Part shown: one piece after another, positions 8,619 to 19,592 of the stretch
Numbering within the stretch: position 1 is the first letter of the stretch
Layout of the letters: the number at the start of each line of letters is the position of its first letter
From: Candidatus Thioglobus sp. NP1
Lineage (GTDB): Bacteria > Pseudomonadota > Gammaproteobacteria > PS1 > Pseudothioglobaceae
Assembly (NCBI RefSeq): GCF_003326015.1
Contig: NZ_CP023860.1
Span: forward strand, 868,001 to 932,000
Direction of reading: 5' to 3'
Length of the DNA: 64,000 nt
Position numbers and translations under genes: made by a program
Notes under the pieces: generated by a model
The model's input: only the letters and a program-made list of their open reading frames with translations
Databases searched by the model: none
Told to the model about the DNA's origin: nothing

Positions 8619-10463
8619 ATGTTAGGTGCAATAAGAAATAAATCTAAAGGCTGGGTCGCTTACCTTATCGTCGGCCTTATAACTGTTCCATTTGCATTAT
8701 TTGGAATTCAGGACTATGTTAGTCGAGCTGGTAATGCCTCAATTGCGACAGTAGATGGCGAGGATATTGATATTAACCTCTATTATCAAGAATTAAATAC
8801 CCAACAAAGAAACCTGCAACAACAATTAGGTTCGGCATACTCACAAGAGATTGATAATGTTCTAAAACAATCTCTATTAGATTCTATGATTAACGAAAAA
8901 TTAATTGAAAACTATGCTAACTCACTTGATATAGTGACATTAAATCAAGAAGTTCGTTCTGTTATTCAATCAAATCAAGCATTTCAGGTTGATGGGCAGT
9001 TCTCTGAGGATCGCTACAGTCAAATCTTGAGGCTTAATAGCTATAACCCAATAAGCTATGAAATAGCCCAATCAAAAGCACTTTCTCAAGAGCAAATCAA
9101 ACGTAATCTTGTTGAATCTAGTTTTTTATCTAATGTTCAAATTCAGCAACTTAATGATTTAGTTTCTCAGCAGCGAGAGGTTTCTTATATTGCTATTTCA
9201 ACGGATAAATATATAGATATGGTTGATGTTGATCAGAAAGAAATTTCAGATTATTTTAATGAAAATAATTTTAATTTCGTTGAGGGTCGTAAAGTAAAAG
9301 TTGACTTTGTTGAGATGTCTTTAGACAGTATTGATGAGCCTGCTAATCCAGATGAAGATACTCTTAAAAGTCTATATGAAGATAATACTGAGCTATATAC
9401 CAATCCAGAGCAAAGACGAGCTCAACATATATTGATTGAAGATGAGGGCCTTGCAAACGTATTACTTGTTCAAATAAAAGAGGGTGCAGATTTTGCTGAG
9501 CTGGCCAAAGTAAACTCAGAAGATAGCTCCTCAAATGACAACGGTGGTGATTTAGGTTTCTTTGAGAAAGATTTAATGGGCGCTGAATTTGATAAAGCAG
9601 TTTTTGCTATGAATATTGGTGACATAAGCGACGTAGTTGCTACTGATTCAGGATATTTTCATATTATTAAACTTACAGATATTGAAGATGAGACTACTCA
9701 GTCATACGATGAAGTCAAGGACCAATTAGTAGCACTTCATAAGAAAAATGTTAAGCAAAAAACTCTTTTTGATTTACAAGAGGAGTTTGCAAGTTTGGCC
9801 TATGAAGAGTCACTTGATATGGTTGCTGATCAGCTTGATCTCGAGATGCAAACATCTAATTTCTTTGCTCAAGGTTCAGGTGATTATGATCAAGCTTTCG
9901 TTGCAGCTGCATTCAGTGAGGAAGTTATTGAGAATAGTGAGAATTCTGAAGTATTAGAGCTTGATGGAGGAAGATTTGTGGTTCTAGCACTTTCCTCTTT
10001 ACAACCTGAGCGCCAAAAAGAATTGAGTGAGGTTGAGGATCAAATTAGATCAATACTTAGAAATATTGCTGCAAAAAAATTGATTGATGATTTATCACTT
10101 AGTATTGCTAGTTCACTTGCGAGTGGCGATGAGGCAATGAGCAAAAAATTATTAGCGGATGTAGATTTAGAGTGGAATTCTGAGGGTTGGATTGAAAGGT
10201 CTTCAGATCTACCTTTTAATCTTGCAAGTATTGCCTTTACGATTCCTAGGCCCGTTGATGGAGAGCACACATACAGCTCTAGAAGCGTCAATAATTCAAC
10301 TTCATTAGTAATTGACTTGAGTGGTGTAAGAACTCCAGAAGAAGTAACAGACACGGGAGTTGGTGAGCTCTACTTAAGCCAAGAAAATAATGAAATGTTT
10401 GTCGCCCTTATAAAGCAGTTGCGTGAGAATGCGGAAATAAAAGTGTTTACAGATCTACTTTAA
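8619..10463 (+). CDS. ppiD: Periplasmic peptidyl-prolyl isomerase/chaperone PpiD
   Basis: PpiD is an inner-membrane-anchored folding factor near the Sec translocon. This 614-residue protein begins MLGAIRNKSKGWVAYLIVG, with a single signal-anchor helix at about 12-30 that leaves the rest in the periplasm. A SurA-like N-terminal domain follows. A parvulin domain lies at about 250-350 (QRRAQHILI, DLGFF, FHIIKL). I chose the ATG at 8619 rather than an upstream in-frame start at 8574 because family members start just before the basic-hydrophobic anchor. Length and domain order are typical. Confidence 0.92.
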   Translation: MLGAIRNKSKGWVAYLIVGLITVPFALFGIQDYVSRAGNASIATVDGEDIDINLYYQELNTQQRNLQQQLGSAYSQEIDNVLKQSLLDSMINEKLIENYANSLDIVTLNQEVRSVIQSNQAFQVDGQFSEDRYSQILRLNSYNPISYEIAQSKALSQEQIKRNLVESSFLSNVQIQQLNDLVSQQREVSYIAISTDKYIDMVDVDQKEISDYFNENNFNFVEGRKVKVDFVEMSLDSIDEPANPDEDTLKSLYEDNTELYTNPEQRRAQHILIEDEGLANVLLVQIKEGADFAELAKVNSEDSSSNDNGGDLGFFEKDLMGAEFDKAVFAMNIGDISDVVATDSGYFHIIKLTDIEDETTQSYDEVKDQLVALHKKNVKQKTLFDLQEEFASLAYEESLDMVADQLDLEMQTSNFFAQGSGDYDQAFVAAAFSEEVIENSENSEVLELDGGRFVVLALSSLQPERQKELSEVEDQIRSILRNIAAKKLIDDLSLSIASSLASGDEAMSKKLLADVDLEWNSEGWIERSSDLPFNLASIAFTIPRPVDGEHTYSSRSVNNSTSLVIDLSGVRTPEEVTDTGVGELYLSQENNEMFVALIKQLRENAEIKVFTDLL

Positions 10464-10490
10464 GTTATTTCGTTAAAACAACTTAATAAT

Positions 10491-11276
10491 TTATAAGTCA
10501 GGACCTTTTTCGTAAAAGTTGTAGCCTGCATCTACATAAGTAACTTCACCCGTTATTCCAGATGCTAGGTCGGAACATAAAAAGGCTGCAACATTTCCAA
10601 CCTCCTCAATACTAACATTTCTTTTTAATGCTGAGCTTTCAGCAGCATGGTCTAGAAGTTTTCCAAAGCCTTTAATACCACTGGCAGCCAATGTTTTAAT
10701 TGCACCAGCGGATACAGCATTTACTCGAATACCTTTTTCAGCACCTAAGGCAGCAGCCATATATCTCACATTAGCCTCTAAAGAAGCTTTTGCTACGCCC
10801 ATTACGTTATAGTTGGGAATTGCTCTGAGAGCTCCTAAATAACTAAGAGTTAAAAGGGAGCCATTTTCATTAAGCATTGGTAACGCTGCTTTTGCAAGTG
10901 CTGTAAAGCTGTAAGAAGAGATCTCATGAGCTTTAAGAAAGCCTTCTCTGGTTGTAACCTCAACATAATTACCATCGAGCTCTGCTCTATCAGCAAAGGC
11001 TACTGAGTGTACCAAAATATCAAAACTTTCCCAGGATTTTCTAAGCTCAATAAAGGATTGATTGATTTGCTCATCACTGGATACATCACATGGGATAACA
11101 ATAGAAGAGTTACAAATTTCAGCACATTTTTCCACTCGGCTTTTGAGTTTATCTGTTTGGTAGGTAAAAGCAACTTCACAGCCATTTGCTACCATTGCTT
11201 CAGCAATTCCCCAGGCGATTGAACGATTTGAGGCAACACCAATAATAAGTGCTTTTTTACCCGTTAAAAAACCCAT
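10491..11276 (-). CDS. fabI: Enoyl-ACP reductase (NADH) FabI
   Basis: FabI catalyses the last reduction in each round of type II fatty acid synthesis in the cytosol. The 261-residue SDR protein begins [20 protein letters not shown], the FabI-type nucleotide-binding start. It carries the catalytic YNVMGVAK (Tyr-x6-Lys) pair near residues 155-162 and ends with the usual [13 protein letters not shown] strand. The start at 11276 is preceded by GGAGG, so a longer in-frame extension upstream is rejected. It is transcribed divergently from lspA across 61 bases that hold TATAAT-like elements on both strands. Confidence 0.95.
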   Translation of the reverse strand: MGFLTGKKALIIGVASNRSIAWGIAEAMVANGCEVAFTYQTDKLKSRVEKCAEICNSSIVIPCDVSSDEQINQSFIELRKSWESFDILVHSVAFADRAELDGNYVEVTTREGFLKAHEISSYSFTALAKAALPMLNENGSLLTLSYLGALRAIPNYNVMGVAKASLEANVRYMAAALGAEKGIRVNAVSAGAIKTLAASGIKGFGKLLDHAAESSALKRNVSIEEVGNVAAFLCSDLASGITGEVTYVDAGYNFYEKGPDL

Positions 11277-11337
11277 GAAACCTCCACAATATTTATAATA
11301 CAATTACTGAATTATTATAAACACATTGACTAAATAG

Positions 11338-11814
11338 ATGCTAATTCTTATTAATCATAAACGCTACTACCTTTTGTTTCTTGCATTGGTAATAATGGAT
11401 CAATTGACAAAACAAATTTTTGTTTCGTCCTTTGATTTAGGTCAATCAATGGTGGTAAATTCCTATCTTAGCTGGACTTATTTACACAATACTGGAGCAG
11501 CCTTTAGTATCTTAGCTGATGGCGGCCCAATACAAAAAGCCTTTCTACTTAGCGTTTCAGTCTTTGTTTCTGTTGGGGTTATTATATGGATTCAAAAAAC
11601 ACCAATAAATTATGGTCAAAAGCTTTTAGGTCAATTCTCCCTTCTCTCAGGTGCAGTTGGAAACCTAATAGATAGAGCTCAATATGGTTACGTTGTTGAC
11701 TTTATTGATATCCATATAAACGGTTTTTATTGGCCAGTATTTAATTTAGCAGATAGTTTTATTTTTGTTGGTGTCATACTGCTTCTATTAGAGCGAAAAA
11801 AACTTCCTGATTAA
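11338..11814 (+). CDS. lspA: Lipoprotein signal peptidase LspA
   Basis: LspA is an inner-membrane aspartic protease that removes signal peptides from prolipoproteins. The 158-residue protein shows four membrane helices. The conserved blocks are MDQLTK, HNTGAAFS, GNLIDR with VVDFID (first catalytic Asp), and FNLADS (second catalytic Asp, near 138). The length is normal for the family. The usual neighbours ileS and ispH are absent; here the gene faces fabI divergently and a secreted DUF1566 gene follows. Confidence 0.95.
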   Translation: MLILINHKRYYLLFLALVIMDQLTKQIFVSSFDLGQSMVVNSYLSWTYLHNTGAAFSILADGGPIQKAFLLSVSVFVSVGVIIWIQKTPINYGQKLLGQFSLLSGAVGNLIDRAQYGYVVDFIDIHINGFYWPVFNLADSFIFVGVILLLLERKKLPD

Positions 11815-11901
11815 TAATAGCCTTGAATTAATCTAGCAGTTGTCATCAGAAACATCTTAAATGGTAGAATATAAAATGAACTTTGAAAAAACCCTTTTAT
11901 T

Positions 11902-12462
11902 ATGAAAAAAGTGTTCCTACTCTCACTATTAATTTCACTGAGCTTTAGCGTTACTGCTGAGTTTAAAAAAATGGCTAATGATGGACAATTACTTGATCTT
12001 GATAGTAAAGAGTGGTCGTGTGTATTAGATCAAAATAATGCTCTTTTATGGGAAATTAAAGCATCTGAAGAGGGTCTTCAATATAGTCAAAATACCTACA
12101 CCTGGTTTGATGGAGAGAGTGGCAGAGAAAATGGCGCTTTTAGTAAAAATTGTTACTGGGGAAAGGGCTGTAATACCCAATCTTATATTGAAGATATTAA
12201 TGAGGTGAAACTTTGCTCCTATTCAGACTGGCGACTTCCAACGCGCGATGAGCTTAAATCAATAGTTAATTATTATGTTGATGGTGACATATTAATTGAT
12301 TCTATATTTTTTCCAAATACTCAAATGGATACTTACTGGACTTCTGCTACTGCAAAAGATAACCCATCCCTAGCCTATGAAATTCCTTTCTTTTTTGGTG
12401 GCTCTATAGTTCGTGATAAGACTATAGGTACTCATATCAGACTTGTAAGAAGTGCTAAGTAG
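11902..12462 (+). CDS. Secreted DUF1566-domain protein
   Basis: The 186-residue product has a clear signal peptide (MKKVFLLSLLISLSFSVTA). Its body ends in the DUF1566/Lcl pattern: CSYSDWRLPTRDELKSIV, then YWTSAT, then IRLVRS. These domains resemble C-type-lectin-like or sulfatase-modifying folds and are often found in exported proteins of unknown role. Cysteines at about 51, 91, 97 and 113 may form disulfides. The gene overlaps the recJ start by 11 bases, although the roles look unrelated. Confidence 0.8.
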   Translation: MKKVFLLSLLISLSFSVTAEFKKMANDGQLLDLDSKEWSCVLDQNNALLWEIKASEEGLQYSQNTYTWFDGESGRENGAFSKNCYWGKGCNTQSYIEDINEVKLCSYSDWRLPTRDELKSIVNYYVDGDILIDSIFFPNTQMDTYWTSATAKDNPSLAYEIPFFFGGSIVRDKTIGTHIRLVRSAK

Positions 12463-14146
12463 AGAGAAAGATAATGCATTATATGAGTCATACTCTGACG
12501 ATATACCTACGCTTCTAAAGAAAATATACGCCTCAAGATGTGTCACTGAGTCTCAACTTGATATGTCTCTACCAGGACTACTAAAGCCAAATTTTGATCA
12601 ACTTAATATTGCCCTTGAGTTGCTTGAAAGGGCTATTTATGAGGACAAAAAAATCCTAATTATTGGTGACTTTGATGCTGACGGGGCTACAGCTAGTGCG
12701 GTAGCAATAAAGGCTCTTCGATTAATGGGTGCTAAGTATGTTGATTTTCTAGTGCCAAATCGCTTTAAACATGGCTATGGACTGAGCCCTGAGATTGTTA
12801 ATGAAGCAAAAATTGAAAAGGAGCCAGATTTAATTATTACGGTTGATAATGGTATTTCAAGTAATGATGGAACTGCGCTTGCAAGATCGTTCGGAATTGA
12901 CGTCATAATTACTGATCATCACTTACCACCTAAAGATCTTCCAGAGGCCAATTCAATCATTAATCCAAATCTAAGAGGTTGTGATTTTCCTTCTAAAAGT
13001 TTAGCTGGTGTTGGGGTATCTTTTTATTTGTTTTCATCATTGAAAACCCATCTTGTTGCTAAAGGTTATTTTGAGAAACAAAATATTGAACTACCTGACC
13101 TTCGTGAGCTTCTTGATCTTGTTGCTCTTGGGACTGTTGCAGATGTTGTCAAACTTGATCAAAACAATAGAATTCTCATCAATGAGGGAATTAAACGTAT
13201 TCGTCAAAAAAGGTGCTCAAAAGGCATCCTAGCTATACTTGAGCTAACAAAACGGCCTGTAGAGTCTCTCCAAGCCTCTGATCTTGGTTTTACTGTTGCT
13301 CCAAGGATAAATGCAGCAGGGCGACTCAGTGATATTTCACAAGGAATACGATGCTTATTATCAGAGGATATTAATGATGCAAGGAGATACGCCTTAAACC
13401 TCGAAGAGTTTAATATTAAAAGACGTAAAGAACAGACGCGAATGCAGGATGAGGCACTAGCTATTGTAGAGGAGCAGTTGATAGATGAGAGTCAATTTGC
13501 AATAGTACTTTATGATGAGACTTGGCATGAAGGTGTGGTTGGAATTGTTGCCGGCAAGCTAAAAGAAACCTATCAATGTCCATGTGCCGTTTTTGCAAAA
13601 GCTGATAAAGTATTAAAAGGCTCTATAAGGTCAATACCAGATGTACACATCAAAGATTTACTTGAAACAGTTGCTATTAATAATCCAGGATTAATTGAAA
13701 AGTATGGTGGTCATGCAATGGCTGCAGGATTATCAATTATTCCTGAGAATTTTAAGATTTTTAAAGAGGCATTTTCAGAGGCTATTACCAAGCATCTTGA
13801 AGGTAAAAAACCAATTATTGAGCTTCTAACTGATGGCAAATTAGAGGCTTCTGAAATAACCCTTAAGAATGCTGAGCTTCTTCGTCAGGCTTCGCCTTGG
13901 GGTCAGGGTTTTGAAGAGCCTATTTTTTATGGAGACTTTGAGTTAATAGAGCAGAAAATTGTAGGTGAAAAACATCTTAAGTGCACTCTTAAGTTAATTG
14001 ATAATAGTTCTATTTTTGAAGGAATCGCTTTTTTTCAAGAAAAACTCAAATCTAAGAAGGTCAGAGTTGCTTATAAACTTAATGTGAACTCATTTAGAGG
14101 AAATGAATCTTTACAGTTAATGATTGAGCTAATGGAGATCATATAA
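12452..14146 (+). CDS. recJ: Single-stranded-DNA exonuclease RecJ
   Basis: RecJ is a 5'-3' single-strand DNA exonuclease in recombination and mismatch repair. This 564-residue copy has DFDADG at 73-78, the ITDHH motif of DHH phosphoesterases, the second core block with NAAGR, and the DHHA1 motif GGHAMAAGL. An OB-like C-terminal domain completes the family length. The start is GTG at 12452, inside the end of the previous gene. The next upstream in-frame codon is followed at once by a stop, and the N-terminal PTLLKKIYASRCV aligns with known RecJ starts. Confidence 0.94.
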   Translation: MLSREKDNALYESYSDDIPTLLKKIYASRCVTESQLDMSLPGLLKPNFDQLNIALELLERAIYEDKKILIIGDFDADGATASAVAIKALRLMGAKYVDFLVPNRFKHGYGLSPEIVNEAKIEKEPDLIITVDNGISSNDGTALARSFGIDVIITDHHLPPKDLPEANSIINPNLRGCDFPSKSLAGVGVSFYLFSSLKTHLVAKGYFEKQNIELPDLRELLDLVALGTVADVVKLDQNNRILINEGIKRIRQKRCSKGILAILELTKRPVESLQASDLGFTVAPRINAAGRLSDISQGIRCLLSEDINDARRYALNLEEFNIKRRKEQTRMQDEALAIVEEQLIDESQFAIVLYDETWHEGVVGIVAGKLKETYQCPCAVFAKADKVLKGSIRSIPDVHIKDLLETVAINNPGLIEKYGGHAMAAGLSIIPENFKIFKEAFSEAITKHLEGKKPIIELLTDGKLEASEITLKNAELLRQASPWGQGFEEPIFYGDFELIEQKIVGEKHLKCTLKLIDNSSIFEGIAFFQEKLKSKKVRVAYKLNVNSFRGNESLQLMIELMEII

Positions 14147-14166
14147 AAAAGGCCCAATATGATGAA

Positions 14167-15339
14167 TTAAGTAAATTTACCTAATAAGACTTCATTTCCT
14201 GCAGCGGGTTTTGCTGGCATATTAAGGGCTAGGAAAAGAGATAATACTGCCATTCCTGCGCCTGCAAGAAATACTAAAGAGGGCGAGTATAGCCAAATAA
14301 GACCAAAAACAACAGGTATAAAGACCGCTGCAATATGATTTATTGAAAAGGAAACACCGGCACTCGATGCAATATCAGCAGGATCTGCTATTTTTTGAAA
14401 GTAAGTTTTAAGGGCAATAGCGATAGAAAAGAATATATGATCGGCAATATAAAGAAAAACCGCAAAAGTACTACTCTCAACTACCGCATATCCAACAAAT
14501 ATAAAAGCTAATCCAACATATTCAAAAATGAGTGAACGGCGCTCACCAAATTTATGAATAAGTCTTCCAATTTTTGGCGCTAAAGTAACATTTATAGCAG
14601 CATTTGCCAGTAATAATAGTGATATTGCACCAACACTAAATTCAAACTTTTCAACCATTAGAAAAGCAGCAAAAACGACAAAGATTTGCCTTCTTGCACC
14701 ACCCATAAACTGTAAAGCGTAATAAAGCCAGTATCTTTTTCGTAAGACTACCTTTTTGGTCTGAGTGACTTTTTGAGGAAAGTAAGCAAAATGTTGCCAA
14801 CAGAAAAAAGCTGCAATAATTGAAAAACCTCCACCAATTACATAAATCCAAAAATAGTCTATATTAAATATTTCAAATAAGACCCAGACTAAGCTAAATG
14901 CTGCAATTGACGCGGCTGATCGAGTAGCAATTACTCGGCCTAAAAATTCAGCAGTTTTATCTTTATCAACCCACTGTAGGGTAAGTGAGCTTGATAGTGT
15001 CTCAAAATAATGAAAACCGATTGACATAATTATTGTTGCTAAATAAAAAGTCATATTAGTTTCAACCATGCCTGTTATTAGAACACCAAAACCCATTAAT
15101 GCAATAGAGATATAAGCTAGTTTTTGCTCTCTGACAAAAGCCAAAACAAAAATGACTGTAAAAGCAAGAAGTCCAGGGACTTCTCTTAGACTCTGCAGGA
15201 TTCCAATCTCAGCACCAGAGAAGTCAATCTTTTCAATGGCAAAGTTGTTAAGCAGGTTGAGCCAGACAGCCCAACTTATTCCTGCACCAACAGTCATAAT
15301 TAGAATTAGTAGTTCGGGAGATTTACGAGCAATTTTCAT
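14167..15339 (-). CDS. Major facilitator superfamily transporter
   Basis: This is a 390-residue integral membrane protein with about 12 hydrophobic helices and a short cytoplasmic middle loop, as in MFS carriers. Charged loop residues after the second helix and a basic loop (LRKRYWLYY) between the halves are visible. The substrate cannot be read from sequence. The halves look like those of drug or sugar-type permeases rather than nitrate or oxalate carriers. It converges with recJ across 20 bases with no clear terminator. Confidence 0.8.
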   Translation of the reverse strand: MKIARKSPELLILIMTVGAGISWAVWLNLLNNFAIEKIDFSGAEIGILQSLREVPGLLAFTVIFVLAFVREQKLAYISIALMGFGVLITGMVETNMTFYLATIIMSIGFHYFETLSSSLTLQWVDKDKTAEFLGRVIATRSAASIAAFSLVWVLFEIFNIDYFWIYVIGGGFSIIAAFFCWQHFAYFPQKVTQTKKVVLRKRYWLYYALQFMGGARRQIFVVFAAFLMVEKFEFSVGAISLLLLANAAINVTLAPKIGRLIHKFGERRSLIFEYVGLAFIFVGYAVVESSTFAVFLYIADHIFFSIAIALKTYFQKIADPADIASSAGVSFSINHIAAVFIPVVFGLIWLYSPSLVFLAGAGMAVLSLFLALNMPAKPAAGNEVLLGKFT

Positions 15340-15454
15340 AGCGTGTTAATATACCTTTAAACTGAGCTTATAAAAGATATTTAAAGTCTTAATTTTGACT
15401 AAGTCAGGGGTGCTATCAAGGTAAAATAAATTTTTTTGTTTTTAATCATTAGTT

Positions 15455-17347
15455 ATGCCAAATGTAACATTACCTGACGGCACTATTAAATCTTATGATC
15501 AATCACTTTCTGTGGCTGATGTGGCTTCATCTATTGGCTCTGGGCTAGCTAAAGCAGCTATAGCTGGGGAGATTGATGGTCAGCTAGTTGATACCTCCTA
15601 TCTGATTGAAAATGACTCTAATGTAGCGATTATTACTAATAAGGATGATAAGGCGCTTGAAGTTATTCGCCATTCAACTGCGCATCTTCTAGCACAGGCA
15701 ACCCAACAACTTTTTCCTAAGGCACAAGTAACAATTGGCCCTGTAATTGATAATGGTTTTTACTATGACTTTGCCTATAAAGATGGTTTTTCAGAGCAAG
15801 ATTTAGCAAAAATAGAAAAAAAGATGAACGCCATTGTTAAACAAAATCTTCCTATTGAAAGAATGGAAATGACACGTGAAGAGGCTGTTGATTTTTTTAA
15901 ATCAATTGGTGAACATTACAAGGCTGAAATTATTGAGTCTATTCCTACTAACGAAGTTCTATCACTTTATAAACAAGGCGACTTTGTTGATCTTTGTCGG
16001 GGTCCTCATGTACCGTCAACAAGTAAATTAAAAGCCTTTAAATTAATGAAGCTTGCTGGCGCTTATTGGCGTGGTGATTCGAATAATGAAATGCTCCAAA
16101 GAGTCTATGGCACTGCTTGGGAGAATAAAGATGACCTAGCAGCTCACTTGCATCGCTTAGAAGAGGCTGAGAAAAGAGATCATAGAAAAATTGGTAAGGT
16201 TCAAAACCTTTTTCATACCCAGGAAGAGTCTCCAGGAATGGTTTTTTGGCATCCCAAAGGTTGGACGTTGTATCAAATAATTGTGCAGTATATGAGCCAA
16301 GTTTTTAAAGATAATGGCTATCAAGAGGTTCATACGCCTGAGGTTATGGATAAAAGTATGTGGGAAAAGTCTGGTCACTGGGATAAGTTTGGCGATGCAA
16401 TGTTTACAACCCATTCAGAGAATCGTGACTATGCCATCAAACCCATGAACTGCCCAGGTCATGTTCAAATTTATAATCAAGGACTAAAGTCTTATCGTGA
16501 TTTGCCAATTCGATTAGCAGAGTTTGGATCCTGTCACAGAAATGAGCCATCAGGAACTCTGCATGGCATTATGCGGGTTCGAAACTTTATTCAAGATGAT
16601 GCCCATATTTTTTGTATGATTGAGCAAATTCAAAGCGAAGTTTCAGATTTTATTGATCTTACTTTTGAAGTTTATAAGCATTTTGGATTTGAAAATATCG
16701 ATATTAAGCTCTCTACTCGTCCAGAAAAACGAGTTGGTTCTGATGAGGTGTGGGATCAGGCTGAGGCTTCCTTGGCAGAAACGCTTGATGCTAAAGGAAT
16801 TAAATGGGAGTTGCAAGAGGGTGAAGGTGCCTTCTACGGGCCTAAAGTTGAATTTGTTTTAAAAGATTGTCTTGAACGTGAATGGCAGTGTGGCACAATT
16901 CAAGCAGATTTCTCAATGCCAGGTCGATTAGATGCGCAGTATATTGCAGAAGACGGCTCTAAACAAACGCCTATAATGCTGCATAGAGTTATTGTTGGAT
17001 CAATTGAAAGATTTGCCGGAATATTAATTGAACACTATGAAGGTGCTTTTCCTTCTTGGCTTGCTCCAATTCAGGCGGTAATTCTCAATATTTCTCAAAA
17101 ACAAGAGGAATTTAGTAAAAAAATTGAGGGTAATCTAAAAAAACAAGGGCTTAGAGTCATTTCAGACTTGCGAAATGAGAAGATAGGCTTTAAAATACGC
17201 GAGCACTCAATGCAACGCTATCCATATATTTTGGTAGTCGGTGATCGAGAAGTAGAGAATAACCAAGTTTCAGTTCGTCGAAGAGGCGGAGAAGATTTAG
17301 GCTCAATGTCTATAGAGGCGTTGATAGATTTAATTAAACAGGAGTAA
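15455..17347 (+). CDS. thrS: Threonyl-tRNA synthetase
   Basis: This enzyme charges tRNA-Thr. The 630-residue protein has the N-terminal TGS domain (1-60), the editing domain with [10 protein letters not shown] near 73 and the YYDF block, and the class II catalytic core. Zinc-ligand regions are [16 protein letters not shown] and MLHRVIVGS. The C-terminal anticodon-binding domain is present. It is the first gene of the conserved thrS-infC-rpmI-rplT-pheST-ihfA block. No clear ribosome site precedes the ATG; infC starts two bases after its stop. Confidence 0.97.
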   Translation: MPNVTLPDGTIKSYDQSLSVADVASSIGSGLAKAAIAGEIDGQLVDTSYLIENDSNVAIITNKDDKALEVIRHSTAHLLAQATQQLFPKAQVTIGPVIDNGFYYDFAYKDGFSEQDLAKIEKKMNAIVKQNLPIERMEMTREEAVDFFKSIGEHYKAEIIESIPTNEVLSLYKQGDFVDLCRGPHVPSTSKLKAFKLMKLAGAYWRGDSNNEMLQRVYGTAWENKDDLAAHLHRLEEAEKRDHRKIGKVQNLFHTQEESPGMVFWHPKGWTLYQIIVQYMSQVFKDNGYQEVHTPEVMDKSMWEKSGHWDKFGDAMFTTHSENRDYAIKPMNCPGHVQIYNQGLKSYRDLPIRLAEFGSCHRNEPSGTLHGIMRVRNFIQDDAHIFCMIEQIQSEVSDFIDLTFEVYKHFGFENIDIKLSTRPEKRVGSDEVWDQAEASLAETLDAKGIKWELQEGEGAFYGPKVEFVLKDCLEREWQCGTIQADFSMPGRLDAQYIAEDGSKQTPIMLHRVIVGSIERFAGILIEHYEGAFPSWLAPIQAVILNISQKQEEFSKKIEGNLKKQGLRVISDLRNEKIGFKIREHSMQRYPYILVVGDREVENNQVSVRRRGGEDLGSMSIEALIDLIKQE

Positions 17348-17349
17348 TT

Positions 17350-17949
17350 ATTAAAAGACCAAATAAGGTAACAACAAGGATTAATCAATATATTAGTGCA
17401 CCAGAAGTTAGAGTATTAGATGATAAGGGTGAACAGTTGGGAATCCTAAGCAATGATGAGGCTCTTCAAGTAGCAATTAATGCAGGTTTAGACTTAGTCG
17501 AAGTTTCACCAAATGCAGAACCACCAGTTTGTCGTGTTATGGATTTTGGTAAGTTTCAATACGAACTTAAGAAGCAAAAGAGTGACGCTAAGAAGAAACA
17601 GAAAAAAACTCAGGTCAAAATGATTAAGTATCGTCCAGGCACTGAAGAAGCAGATTACCAAATTAAATTTAAGAATTTGGTTAAATTTTTAGATAATGGT
17701 GACAAAGTCAAAGTTGTTATTTGGTTTCGTGGCCGTGAAGTTCAGCACCGTGAATTGGGTGCTCAAATGTTAGATAGAATTGAAAAGGATACAGAAGAAT
17801 TTGCCGTTTTAGAACAACGTGCAAAAATGGAGGGTCGCCAGCTTGGCATGATGCTAGCACCCAAATCTAAGAAAAGTAAGGCGCCAGCCCGAAAAATTGA
17901 ACCCGAAAAGGGTGAAGGAGTAAATGATGCCGAAGTTGAAGACAAATAG
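17350..17949 (+). CDS. infC: Translation initiation factor IF-3, AUU start
   Basis: IF-3 keeps 30S subunits free and checks start codon choice. The frame continues upstream of the first usual start codon (TTG at 17437) to an ATT at 17350. This gives [21 protein letters not shown], which matches the N-terminal domain of IF-3. A GGAG at 17341-17344 sits at proper spacing from this ATT. E. coli infC also starts at AUU, where IF-3 represses its own translation, so the same feedback is likely. Further family blocks are [21 protein letters not shown] and the C-terminal domain up to LAPK. A charged tail of about 20 residues follows, longer than in E. coli. Confidence 0.93.
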   Translation: MKRPNKVTTRINQYISAPEVRVLDDKGEQLGILSNDEALQVAINAGLDLVEVSPNAEPPVCRVMDFGKFQYELKKQKSDAKKKQKKTQVKMIKYRPGTEEADYQIKFKNLVKFLDNGDKVKVVIWFRGREVQHRELGAQMLDRIEKDTEEFAVLEQRAKMEGRQLGMMLAPKSKKSKAPARKIEPEKGEGVNDAEVEDK

Positions 17950-18124
17950 AGGTGCTGCAAAGCGCTTCAAAAAGACTGCTAGTGGCGGTTACAAAAGTAA
18001 ACACTCTCACTTGAGGCATATTCTGACCAAGAAGAGTACTTCTAGAAAACGCTCGTTGCGTTCCCCTGATTCCATTGAAAAGGTCGATGTTCCAATGGTT
18101 AAAAGAATGTTACCTTACAGTTAA
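17927..18124 (+). CDS. rpmI: 50S ribosomal protein L35
   Basis: This is a small basic large-subunit protein of 65 residues with the family start [14 protein letters not shown] and internal [10 protein letters not shown]. There are two adjacent ATG codons. I chose 17927, not 17924, because L35 proteins begin MPK and the GGAG at 17917-17920 is better spaced. The gene overlaps the 3' end of infC by 23 bases, so translation is probably coupled. Confidence 0.96.
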   Translation: MPKLKTNRGAAKRFKKTASGGYKSKHSHLRHILTKKSTSRKRSLRSPDSIEKVDVPMVKRMLPYS

Positions 18125-18139
18125 ACTAGGAGTATTACT

Positions 18140-18499
18140 ATGGCAAGAGTTTCAAGAGGTGTGCAGGCGCACGCCAAACATAAAAAAATATTAAAGAAGG
18201 CCAAAGGTTACTATGGTGCTCGTTCAAAAGTTTTTCGTGTTGCTAAGCAAGCGGTAATTAAAGCTGGACAATATGCCTACCGTGACCGCCGTCAACGTCG
18301 TCGTCAATTCCGTAGACTGTGGATTGTGCGTATTAACGCTGAAGCACGGAATAATGGCTTAAGTTACTCACAATTTATCAATGGTTTAAACAAAGCTGGT
18401 ATTGAGATTGATCGTAAAGTTCTTTCTGATATTGCTATCTTTGATAAAGATGCCTTTGCAAAAATTGCAGAACAGGCAAAAGCTGGGTTAACACAGTAG
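18140..18499 (+). CDS. rplT: 50S ribosomal protein L20
   Basis: This 119-residue basic protein is needed early in 50S assembly. The family pattern is clear: [34 protein letters not shown], and [20 protein letters not shown]. An AGGAG site lies before the ATG. In E. coli L20 represses this operon by binding mRNA; I looked for no such structure in detail and cannot claim it here. Confidence 0.97.
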   Translation: MARVSRGVQAHAKHKKILKKAKGYYGARSKVFRVAKQAVIKAGQYAYRDRRQRRRQFRRLWIVRINAEARNNGLSYSQFINGLNKAGIEIDRKVLSDIAIFDKDAFAKIAEQAKAGLTQ

Positions 18500-18512
18500 T
18501 AAAATCTTACTA

Positions 18513-19576
<1,064 letters not shown>

Positions 19577-19592
19577 TGCATAGGAAGCAAGT

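Noticed and set aside
17437-17949. infC starting at the TTG
   Set aside because: It cuts off the IF-3 N-terminal domain, which is encoded upstream from the ATT with a proper ribosome site.
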